From assembly GCF_020184175.1 (NCBI RefSeq), contig NC_065531.1, forward strand, positions 52,969,213 to 53,033,212: a DNA stretch of 64,000 nt. The letters run 5' to 3'. Source of the stretch: Aphis gossypii (Eukaryota; Arthropoda; Insecta; Hemiptera; Aphididae). This document shows positions 53,336 to 64,000 of the stretch, piece by piece; position 1 is the first letter of the stretch; each line of letters starts with the position of its first letter. The translations under genes and the position numbers were made by a program. Under the pieces are notes generated by a model. The model was not told the DNA's origin. It worked only from the letters and a program-made list of their open reading frames with translations, and searched no databases.

Positions 53336-53746
53336 ATGATTTTACGCCTTGTATGTGGTCTCGAAAGCGAAATTCGTTTGACCGTGGGACCATGTCAAAT
53401 GTGCGCCACACATAAAAAGCGAATAAATCGTCTGCACGCAAAATCGGAAAATAGGAGAGGGGATTCAAATTATATTAAATGTCTGTGGATTCTAAGCCCG
53501 GAAATGACGTCACTAATTAGGGTGGGGTTTCCGATATGCATGCAATCATCTTGTATCCTATTGTTACCTGTTAAAAATGTAACCAGAGTGAATACCTACT
53601 CCTCTCTTCTATCCACCCCACACCCGTTTCCACTACGGCCCTATTCCACATCCACTGCCGATGACTCTCTACACGCCCTACACTGTGACGAACCGATTAC
53701 AGTACGCGGCTTCCTACAAAAAAGATTCGCCGACGAGATGGACTAG
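53336..53746 (+). CDS. 136-codon ORF of unknown function
   Basis: ATG at 53,336 to TAG at 53,744-53,746. It is among the longest ATG-initiated frames in the window. The N-terminal part is Cys/Arg/Lys-containing (a CQMC pair and a CATHKKR run near residues 20-28). The middle holds a hydrophobic stretch (about residues 62-78), and the C-terminus is Ser/Thr/Pro-rich, then acidic. No domain is recognised. Local GC is higher than average, which lowers stop frequency, so chance is possible. No splice or promoter evidence was found. Confidence 0.2.
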   Translation: MILRLVCGLESEIRLTVGPCQMCATHKKRINRLHAKSENRRGDSNYIKCLWILSPEMTSLIRVGFPICMQSSCILLLPVKNVTRVNTYSSLLSTPHPFPLRPYSTSTADDSLHALHCDEPITVRGFLQKRFADEMD

Positions 53747-56700
53747 TCGATTAGATAGCATGGTGAATATACCGCAGACACACAAAAGAACGATATTTTA
53801 TTACACATTATTATTATATACCGACGATTTATTGAATGTGTATAATGTATATATTGTAATAGTAGAATAGCACATATTATCATCATCGATATGGATAACG
53901 AAACTCGAGTTAGGACGATGGTATATGATAATAGTATTATTACACGAGTATTATAGTAAGTAACTATATAGTAAAACAATTTGACAAAAAAAAAAATTGA
54001 ATTTTGCTTTAAACTATACAATAAATTAAATTTCTTCGATATTCAATGATTGCGAAAATGTTTTGTTTCAGTTTTACGTTTCTTGCACTTATTATTAAAA
54101 CCTTTCAAATGATAAACTACGATAAATATAATAGACACTGCGTAGTAAATTTATAATAGTAATACACACAATCAATAAAACAAGTGACGCGCGTATACAT
54201 AACGTAAAAAACACACACACACACACATATATACATTATACATAGATAAATAAATAAATACGATACTTATGCAGTACTGGGCGCGGAATGAAAAGTAAAG
54301 CCAACGAATAATATAGTCGAAAACCATTAGGACAGCGTACGAGTTGATTGATGATCGGTTCATCGGAGGAATGTTCATTGACTGGGTGGGATGAAACGGA
54401 AGTGGCCGTGATTATCGCGTACGCAGCGTTCTGACCGCAGTCGCACATCGCGGCGGCAATTGCTCCTCCGCGGCAGCAGTAGTCCGGACAAAAAAATAAA
54501 CCTTTTTTTGTATCACACACACACACTCACACAAAGGAAATATACCTATACTAAGTACAAAAGTAACAATGAAATAATGTTTGTTTTGTTTTACATTATT
54601 CAATATATATAACGCCTGTATAATACACAAGACAGGAAACGGGTACCTATATCAACTATACAGGAAAAAAAAAAGGAAACGACACCCAACCACGGAGGTG
54701 CTCTTGGAATGTGAAGGTAGTACTTATAAAATAGAACGTTTTCGGTCACACTTTTCAATAACTTTTTTATAATGAAACTCTTCAACACATAACCGCTACA
54801 TAATAATATAACATTGGAAAAATAAAATCCCAGTTTTCTCACAACTACAATAATATTATTGTAATATTCTTTACAAGATACATTTTTAATGTGTGCGTAG
54901 GTATACTTTACACAATCAACGTAAATTAAATATAGTATATACAACTAGATGGTTTTCGGATAAATAAATGTATTTTTTAAATTCTTATTCGATGATATTA
55001 TTTTTAACAAATCGATGCGACCTATTGTTGGATTGATTTTCAGTTTAAAAAGTCGTAGACTACAAAGTCTAGTCACATCGAACAGAGTTAAAATCATAAT
55101 TTAGTCGGAATCCGTGATGACAATTACCTACTATAATTATTATTATTTTCATCGCAGATAGTATGTATCTCTAAATCTCTTTTAATTCCCACGATTCCGA
55201 TGTAGATGTTTCCGATGAAGACGTTCCTTTCCGTTATACACCACGACTATGAATCCTATATTATATCGGGTCCCTGCGCTTAGGCATGTGAACCTATATA
55301 GATATTACGCGCATGTGCGGCGTATGAAATGTCGATTTGTCTACGCGATTCGCGTGCTCTGGGACAGAATAGAAGAGAAAACCGTGTCGTCACTACCGCC
55401 GACAGTCGTGACCGCCGTGTTTTTGGAGGCCCATTACAAAACGATCAGCCGGCGCAATAAAGACCTCACACGAAATAATGAAAAATAAAACGGGGTCCTC
55501 CCCGTCCGGCCACCTCCTCTGCCGCCGCCAGTTCTTCTACTGCTGTGTGTTCTCATCTTTTACGGATTACCCGAAAATTGCCCCGCAATCAATTATCATT
55601 ACCCGTTTTCGCGGCGGCGACATGACTGAGAGTGAACGGACGTGTTATAATAAAGTCGGTAGCTATATAATATTATATTATAATAGGACGCGCGCATTAT
55701 TATTCCGTAATTTTTTTCTCTTTTATACATTATTATTATTTCTTACACCGACTATATTATAACGAAAATCATAAAATATAAAAGCCGAATCAATAGCGTA
55801 TATGGTACGATTGTTTCCCTGTGTCTACGTATACAAGAGAGGTCTGTTGCAAGACTTTAGTAGGAGTGTAATAAATAATAATTTATAATCATTATAATCA
55901 TATATTATGTTACATAATTATGTACCAAAACTGATTTATCTTTTACTGAAAAATTGTTTATAAATATATTGATTTTATAATGTATATAAGAATATCATAT
56001 AGGTATTACTCTGTAAAATTGTTTTCATTTTCTTTAATAAGAATTCTCAAAAATACTATGATTCATAAATAAATTGGTTGTAATTACTAATTGCTAATTA
56101 GTAACGATTTAAATAAATTTTAATACTGGTTTATTCAAAATTTTAGATTAGCGTATAGTAACAATAAATTACCGTCAACTTTAATTCCTAGTATAATTTT
56201 TTTAAGAAAAATAAAAATAAGCTTGGCGATATATTATTATTTATTGCTTTTGGGTAATATTATCAAAACACATACATCATTGTTTTTATCTAATTATATT
56301 ATTATAATATTTTCTTTGTCAAAATAACGTAAATATATTATTTTATAAGGCTATAGAATGATTCCGATCAGAATATATTTTTCATAAACTTGAATATATA
56401 TTTAATTTTGAATCTTCAATTTGAAGTTTTTTTTTTAACCTATTATTTTTATTATTATTTTTTTATACCAACATTTTTCTATTCCAAGCAACTACTCGAG
56501 CGCCATTTCCGTAAGAAATTATTGCTTTTAGTGAATTACCAGATTCCATGTGCTAATGCAGGTGACCCTTCGTTTTTCCAAATCAACGATATTAATCAAT
56601 TTCCAACGCAAACGAGTCACGTATTACAGTGGAATTTAGGTACATACATCTACGCAACAGTAGTGGAATAATAATAATAAAAAAAAATGCACCTAATGGA

Positions 56701-58129
56701 AAGAGAAAAAATATCGAAAACCGATCGATGTTTTTGTTATTATATTATATTGTTTTGGTACTGAAATCGTCGTTTTTTCGAAACACCACAGGTAACGTTC
56801 CGTGACACCTGTACAATCTGCCAGTGTGGGAGTTCCAAATTATCTAAAATTTATCACAATTATTGATTGTTTCTAGTTCGACCAATTGGTCACACTCAGG
56901 CGGTGTATAAAGAGTTAAGTGTAATAGTGATTGATATTATTATTATTAATATACAAAACATCTAATGGCTAATATTCAAAGGTATTAACTATTAAGTCGC
57001 GGTGGGAATTAAGATTTTTTTTATATAATTTTTGGAACTCTGGAAATACCGCATAATACTACATGATATACCTACGTAGTTTCTTTTCTCAATCGCCAAT
57101 CTAAGGGTGATTCAGAATTTATTTATTAAAATAAAAAGTGAGAACACAGAAACGAGAAAAATGCATCTTTCGCCTTTTCCCACAAATCGATTTGTAACCA
57201 TCTCAAAGCTTTTCCACTTTGGCAAATTACACCGTGGGAGTGAAGGAAAAAAATATAAGAGAAAAGGCGCAATGGAGAAAAATAAAAGAAAAAGGTGCGT
57301 GCGTTATGTCTTTAGGCCATAACAAAAGCCGAGGAAAAATAACCGAGAGAAAACGAACTTTCCGTAATGGCGCAATAAATATCTAAAAGTAGTGTATGAG
57401 AAGGGGTGCGTATAAATACATTTGAACACAGAGGCGGGGCGATGTGGTGTGGGGTGCTAGTGGAATATCGTCGATTTTATTTTATTTTATTTTTTGCTTT
57501 ATTTTCAAAATATTAGAAATATAAAATTTTAAAAACTTTTACGACTGGTGAGCTATTTTATTAAAATATATTGTAGAGAAAAACAATTTATTTGAACGTT
57601 TTATACAACCACTGCTTTGATCACGCTATAGTATCACCGGTGTCGCCTATACAAACGCTATTTACTTACACACTGACAGGGATGACATATTTTTGTATTC
57701 TAAAACCGGTCAGGCGCCAACATATAATGTTGATTATAATATTATTATTTTCAGTTTACTACAGTCACTATAATATTATACATTTACTGAGTTTTTAAAA
57801 TTATAATATTTATACATACGAGTTAACAACAAAATAATAATCAAAAGTTATATTATTATTCTTAATTCTAAAAGATAAAATTGGTTCACATTTTCTTCAA
57901 ATAAACAATTAATTTATATTGACATTCAAATTAAATAAAATATTTAAAAAACGAAAAATAATAATTCAATTAAAATACACTATGAATTATTAATTTAATT
58001 TAATTTAAATGTCAAGTGTGAGCAACTTTTCATTTAGGTATAATAAAAAAAAAATATTTATTGTAGTTACACAAACACTATTCATTTTTGAATATAACAC
58101 AAGTATATAATTTAAAGACATTTAATTAA
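53747..58129. other. Noncoding DNA with CpG-rich patches
   Basis: Contains a (CA)n tract at 54,211-54,226, CpG-rich patches at about 54,350-54,490 and 55,240-55,640, and AT-rich DNA elsewhere. Many short frames occur on both strands, none with a motif or clear exon borders. Confidence 0.4.
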
Positions 58130-58158
58130 TACGCACACATATAATATATGTGTGCGTA
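58130..58158. repeat. Perfect hairpin palindrome
   Basis: The 13-bp arms TACGCACACATAT and ATATGTGTGCGTA are exact reverse complements, separated by AAT. It lies in otherwise AT-rich, gene-free DNA. It may be a cruciform-prone site or the remnant of a small inverted repeat. Confidence 0.7.
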
Positions 58159-59499
58159 CATATTATGTATACAAATTAAAAAAATAAATATGATAGGTAA
58201 GTATAATAATTCATAAGAAAATAATTTCAAATAACTTTTAAAAATGTTGAAGTTAAAAAAACCTTATTTAATGAATTGTTTTAATATTATGTATGATCTA
58301 TAAATTATTTATACAATTTATTTTTTTTTTAAACATAAAGACTTGAAAAAATGAGTTATCATCAACAAAATTGTATGGTAGAATAATGATTAGTATCATT
58401 CAAATTTAAATAAACATATTATACAACATTAAAGAAATAATCAATTGTTTTATTGTAAAAATTATACTATGACCATCAACAATAATAAATTAATAAATGT
58501 CATAATAAATAAATTTATCATTAGCTTACCTATATGTAATATATTATATTCACCCTGATAAATTTATTACAAATCATAGTAATTAATAATTATTAATAAT
58601 AAGTGCTAAATACTTATGATAAATTCATTTCTATTGAAAATTTTTTTTTTTTATATTATATTACATAAATATAATATAATAATATTTAATTTTAATTTAA
58701 AGATATATTTATATACCTACTATTTAATATTTTTTAAATTCTTTTTCAATGATTAGAATGATTAGATCATACTTTATCAAAACATGATTACGAGTATCAT
58801 ATATGTTTGTTAATAGAAAATGCTATTGAATTTATTTATATTATAATCAAAATAAAATTAGTAAAATAAAGATTAGAAATAATACTGAATAACAGTTTTA
58901 ATAATGATCAATACATAATATAATATAGTAATTTGTCTATATTGTTCCGATTTAAAATAAAATATGTATAACTTGTGTTTTAGAATTATAATGTAGGAAT
59001 AAAATCTCGGACGAAAATAAAAATGGTTTCTGTAGACATTAAATAAATCAGATTAATCTCGGAGCTTGCATAATAATATTATTTCGTTGGTTCAATTTGG
59101 ATAAAATATTTATTTCGTTAGTATTTTTTTTGTTTTTGTATTTTCGGGCACGTCATATTATTTTGAAAATGATAAATTCAGTAACACTCCATTCTCGTCT
59201 CTCGCTATAGCTCATGGCCCGCAATGTGCACGCAACTGTGAAATATGACCGTGTACCACCGCCCGGCAACCCCGTATATATTTTCGATCCGGTTTTCTAC
59301 TATTATACAACAGAGGTATTATATTTTCTGTTTTTTTTTTTTTTTAATTTCGCGGACCGTCGACTACCCCTTACCCGGGGAGTCGTGATTGATTGCGTGC
59401 CGGTCTCGCGAATTATATTCAAATTTGACCTAGCGCACTACGACGACAGTTTCATTAGAAAACCCCGACGGAGTTAAATCCAACTTACGATACTCTTTT
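58159..59499. other. AT-rich noncoding DNA
   Basis: Mostly very AT-rich. A short GC-richer patch at 59,200-59,480 holds an 87-codon frame without motif or borders. No gene is seen. Confidence 0.4.
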
Positions 59500-59523
59500 A
59501 ATAATAATAATAATAATAATAAT
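59500..59523. repeat. (AAT)n microsatellite
   Basis: Eight AAT triplets. Confidence 0.85.
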
Positions 59524-62109
59524 CAAAGACCAAAGCGTATGACAATGATGAATCGAGATGAACGTAATCACTAATCACCAATCATAAAATAAAGATGCCC
59601 GAAAAGAAAACAATAAGAAACTTATTCGTTCGTCCATGAATTAAAATTTTTTATCAAAATAAAAAATTCCCTTAAAACCAATAAGAGAATTTGATTTCGT
59701 CCGAACTCTCTTTTGTTTTTCTCAAATTGTCTTAAAATTACTTTTGAAAAATATAAAATATAAAAAGAACTACTAAATTTTCCGTCGCGGACATTATACA
59801 TAAATATACTTTTATATATTATTCGCGGTTAGACAACGTTTTCGTAGAATATTTCAAAGGCCAACGCCTGTGTGTGTATTCGTGTGCGTGTGCGTGTATG
59901 AGTGTATTTTAGAGAGAGAAAAAGAAAGTTCGTACACTATTCGTACCGGTGAAGTTTCAAAGTGTTGCGACCATAATCTGCAAACAGCATTGCGGGCTTG
60001 TGCGATCCTTGATCCTCGGACCGTGAACGGCCCTCCGCGGTATTATTTATTTCTGCGGTTGTTTTCCGAGGGATAATCCAATCTTGAGAAACCGGGTGTA
60101 TAATAAACAATGCGGGGAGCTTTTTAAGTGCTTTCCGCCCACAACAGCCTTTATCTTTCCGTCTACCCCATACCCTCCTCACCAGCATCTCTACAAACCC
60201 GCGTATACGCATCCCCGCCTGATGTTCACCGTTTCTTTCTCCATCTCTTTGACGACGGTATCATAAAACGGTAATGGCAAAAATACAAGCTCGATCCTCC
60301 TACCGCACAACCATCACCGCCACCACCACCATCAACGTCTCATCAGTTAACCAAACTCACACCGCTACCTCGGGTACATACATTTGATGTATATCAACAG
60401 TTTATTTATATACACATATATTTATGATGTGTGTGTGTAAAAAACTTAACAAACCGCCACTCCTCTCCATCGGAAACCACTTTTGAACATGTAAACCTTT
60501 CCACAGTCTCCTCGGTCAAAGCAGAAAAAGCGTTTTCACAAACCCCAGAATTAATTTTTCCTTAACGACGAAATTTCTACGGCTCCCTACCCCATGTTTC
60601 TTTAATGGAATTCTATAAAAGGCTTGTTTTGCACTTTTGTACCCGACCGAATGAATATCATTATAAAACATATTAAACGAAATGCGAAATATTTATTATC
60701 AAAGTTAGGTTCTGAAACATTCATAACATCGTCGTTGTCGTCGATCTCATGAATCTCTCAACAATTATATTTTATATTTGTGTAAATGTTATATATTATT
60801 ATGAACGAGTAATGCAAGTATTTAAGTACTCTGATAATAAAAAAAAGTTGAAAAATAAATCAAGGTAATGCGGTGTTCATCATTTAATTATAGTGGCTTA
60901 AACCAATTATTGTTTACGAACTTTAACATATTAGAAGCTTTGCCCTTATTACTGCGACTGTGACGTTGACAAATTAAGAACTAAGCTTATATAATATATA
61001 AATATGATTCATTAAATACATAAGTTCGTGTGTACATCCGATAGTGAGCACGTATACCATCTTAAGGCTTCGCTGTTAGTTTCTTCGGACACATACGAAT
61101 AAAATATTATACGTAGTGTGGTATATCGAGGGGAAGTCGATGATATATTCCAGCAAACTTTGGAATCGTGAGAATTTCCCACCAGATTCTATATTATTAT
61201 AGCGTCTTCGTAGTATACAATTGGAGAGTAGTGAGTACGAATGTAACGAGCTGAGGAAATACGAACAGAAAACCGGACCATTGTGGTCGCCGACCGGCGT
61301 AATCGATACCCTACTGGCCATATTCGATTGCACTTGTGTGACAAGAGCACTGTGAGATATTCGTGATTCTCGGACACACCCGAAGGCACAAGCCGCTCTG
61401 AAATCGAAACTGCGATTCAACCTTCGTCGTCACTAGGTGTCGTCGATGACGAACAGTACACGCTATACGAATAATACACGTGTAACGATATAATATTCGT
61501 ATAGTCTTCGATTTCCTAGGCATGATATTATTCAGAATCACGACGTATACGTATACGTGTAATACCCACGATATTCGGTCGAAGCGAATGTGCAATCCAA
61601 TAAAGGTGTACTCGAACACAATAAATTTCATATTATATAAAATATCATAGTACCGACAAATCGGACTAAGATATTAATGTTATTAGATTCGAAACGGTAT
61701 AAGATAATGATATAAATATTATTATTATGATTTACCCCGAAACGTGTTTCGACAAACTAGTTTGTTTATAGAATGTCGCGTGTGGACAACAATGTTGTAT
61801 TTAATATAATATTTTTTTTTCACCTGGGATCAATGGTAATCGTTCGGTAAACATCCGACAGTATATAATGTATATGTAGTTCAAAACACTTATATACATC
61901 CACAATAATACACATATATACTAGTACATATAGGTATACGGTCGTCGGATCCCTCTTTCGGTAGCTGCTGCTGTCAGCTGCATCACTGCTATTATTATTA
62001 TACCTGATGCATTCTAACACACCTCTTGCAGGCTTTTACGATCAAGTGCCCCCCCTTCCCGCACCCGTGTCGTACTCGCGTTTGCAGTTCCTCGCTGTAT
62101 CCCTCTCGC
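59524..62109. other. Noncoding DNA of mixed composition
   Basis: Short overlapping frames on both strands at about 59,870-60,270 and 61,080-61,630 lack motifs or splice borders. A run of ACCATCACCGCCACCACC-like sequence at about 60,305-60,335 is simple sequence. No supported gene. Confidence 0.35.
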
Positions 62110-62831
62110 TCAATCTCGCGTCGAGTAAACGAACCTGGCGTTTAATCGATAGGGATATATTATTATATATACACGGTTGCCGTCACACACATCATATATA
62201 TATACCTCCTGTATACACGCCGCGCGGGGTAGCCGTGACAATCCCGAATTTATTAACTCCCCATTGTGAGCTCGCCGACGAGAGGGACACACGCACACAC
62301 AACAATATAATAATAGTGTTATATACCACCGACTTGTGCAGCGTCTGAAACTGTGCGAGGGACGCGGTTGACGACGACAATGTAAAGAATTTTCGTATTT
62401 TATTCTCTTTTCGACGTAGCTATATATATAGGTAGGTAACGTTTTCAAGTTTTTTTCTTTTGTGACTTTCTGACACGACGACAATTGCCTCATCGTCTTA
62501 CCTCGTCGCTGCACGCCAGTCATAAAATATAAAATACGGTTTCGTTCAAAGTGTTCGGGGACGGTAATATGTTTTGTCGGTACAAACATAGTGACGTTTA
62601 AGTGCGTTTGTCCAAAGGCCCATCGATGACGGTAGTATCGTTTCGGTAAATCGATCGTCAGCGAATTCACAAAACCACACCGCAGTACTATATGTTTCTC
62701 AACGACCGATCTAAATCTGTACCATAAATAATAGGCACCGGTGTCGTTGGTCGTAATGGTTTTCGTGTATTTTTGTCTCGGACTTTGACTATAATATTTT
62801 ATAAAATCGTATGCGACACGGAGAGACACTT
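62110..62831 (-). CDS. Long minus-strand open frame, possible exon
   Basis: Open for about 240 codons, the longest frame in the window. It opens after a TAA at 62,830-62,832, and its first ATG is well inside it. The first 110 residues are protein-like (YYLWYRFRSVVEKHIVLRCG, then FVNSLTIDLPKRYYRHRWAF). A strong donor, GACGAG|GTAAGA, sits at 62,502/62,501 in phase 1, so the real unit could be an exon at 62,502 up to about 62,831. Past the donor the frame turns into Tyr/Ile/Cys/Val simple sequence from TATA and GTGTG tracts. No family is recognised. Confidence 0.25.
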
Positions 62832-63420
62832 ATCCGTCTACTCTGCAACGGTACTCGACGATCCGCACAGGCTCAGGGCACCGTTTGCAGTGGCGTACAC
62901 GCCCCGGCGAATTCATCATCGAGTCGGCCCACCCGCACCGCAGACCGCGTAGCAGCCACACACATAGGTACACACACGTCATTGCACATCATTAACAGCG
63001 GTCCCATCGGCGCGCGCGTGTTAAGTGGCGTTTTTCACGTGTCGTCGTGTGACAATCATCGTCACGAGCGTGCGACAAATTCGCGTCGGGATCAGCCGTG
63101 TGAGACCGGCCGCCGGTGGCGTGCGTGCGGGCGAAATGAAATGTACGTAAAATAGTGTGCGAAGAGAGGAAAAGAAAAAAAAATGATTTAAGCGTCACAC
63201 GTCGTTTAACGGGTCTTTTGATGAGCGGCAGCGGCGGCCAAAAAGGCAGTCGCCGCCGCCGCCACACGCAAATCGTGTATAATGTACGACGACGACGCAG
63301 CCGCGGCCGATAAACGATTGACGCCGCCTGCGGTACCGCTGCACCTCCACCGCCGACGGGCCGGCCTCGACGTCACGGACGATTGTGTGTACGAGTCGTA
63401 CACTGCGCGTATATTATTAT
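62811..63420. promoter_or_regulatory. CpG island, possible promoter
   Basis: Dense CG dinucleotides and GC-rich sequence, comparable to the block at 24,080-25,015. It has open frames on both strands (for example 62,811-63,155 plus) that are Arg/Ser/His/Thr-rich, as expected from low stop density. It could be a second promoter or first exon on either strand, or a strong enhancer. No TATA box or clear donor is seen. Confidence 0.3.
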
Positions 63421-64000
63421 TATGAGCACCCGAGCCAGGAGGAGGCGATAAGTTATAAACATTTAATTACTGCTGCAGCAGCCGTTCGGTCTTGCTCACG
63501 TGCACATAATTATTTACATTTTTTTTGTCGATTTTCTCTCATATATAACATTTATTGACGTTAAAATACGAATAGATGTGCAGTATAGCCTTTAATATAT
63601 TTTTTACTTTTTTTTAAAAAAAAATATGCGTTCTAGTTATTCGTGTAAGTGTACGTGTACATCTATCGTATATTCGTATATATCAAACCTCGATTTGAAA
63701 AAAAAAGCAACGTCCATATAATATATATGTATGTATACATACATAATATATGTCGTATATTGTATATACACGTGTGCGGTATGTCGTACCTATATATGTA
63801 TATAAACGCTTTTTTGCCTTATGTGTGGCATTTCGATTGGCATTCCCCAAAGGAACCATTACACGGCACAAAGGACGAGCGGGATGGAAACAAACGTTTT
63901 GTAACCCGTAAAGCTTTTGCGGGCGCGGTTTAATAACACAAAAAGCTCTGTGCTGGCTTTTTCGACTTTTGGCGCTTATTAAATATTTACGGCCCCACTA
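63421..64000. other. Noncoding DNA at window edge
   Basis: AT-rich with TATA/CATA simple sequence. The 94-codon plus-strand frame at 63,649-63,933 is dominated by Tyr/Ile from a TATATG tract. Nothing is supported as a gene. Confidence 0.4.

Noticed and set aside
62889..62900. CAGTGGCGTACA resembling a hAT terminus
   Set aside because: No inverted partner or target duplication nearby. It is probably a chance match.
1..64000. CRISPR array, rRNA, prokaryotic operons or phage genes
   Set aside because: No regularly spaced repeats, no rRNA-like conserved blocks and no dense same-strand long ORFs. The sequence is eukaryotic.

Overview
This window looks like nuclear DNA of an aphid (Hemiptera: Aphididae), probably an Acyrthosiphon-like species. 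It is very AT-rich and full of the TAGGTA/TACCTA hexamer. It carries degraded LINEs, short inverted-repeat elements and introns with GT...AG borders, and has no bacterial gene density. The species call is inference from texture. Nearly all open frames are short and look like chance, and I found no CRISPR array, rRNA, convincing tRNA or prokaryotic operon.

Layout. Positions 1-24,000 are AT-rich and gene-poor. They hold two LINE remnants on the minus strand (about 3,615-3,872 and 8,765-9,062), a hAT-type inverted-repeat element with a possible 8-bp target duplication (21,644-21,797), a second hAT-like element (1,950-2,135), and three copies of a dispersed repeat ending in TTTTAGATTCTGA. They also hold a few minus-strand patches that read like protein: 6,094-6,180, 10,170-10,319, 10,937-11,130 and 11,443-11,550.

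At about 24,080-25,015 there is a CpG-rich, TATA-less promoter-like block that ends in a perfect GTAAGT donor. I read it as the untranslated first exon of a plus-strand gene. An 11.1-kb intron follows, then two well-bordered coding exons: 36,153-36,308 (156 nt) and 36,898-36,948 (51 nt). Both are phase 1 to phase 1, and they join into a His/Met/Gln-rich and then Ser-rich N-terminus typical of insect transcription or RNA-binding regulators. The gene is not identified, because its diagnostic domain would lie downstream, probably outside the window. If exon 1 joins exon 2 directly, translation starts inside exon 2, just after a 7-codon upstream ORF whose stop overlaps the main start codon (ATGA).

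From about 36,949 to the end, the DNA is probably the next long intron or introns, or downstream sequence. It is studded with CpG-rich patches between AT-rich stretches. Several candidate exons and unusually long frames occur there (38,892-38,995; 39,202-39,354; 45,973-46,163; 52,219-52,311; 53,336-53,746; 62,110-62,829 minus), all low confidence. The overall picture is the 5' end of a long, regulator-type insect gene with a large first intron and many potential enhancers. I did not find a previously undescribed multi-gene system.
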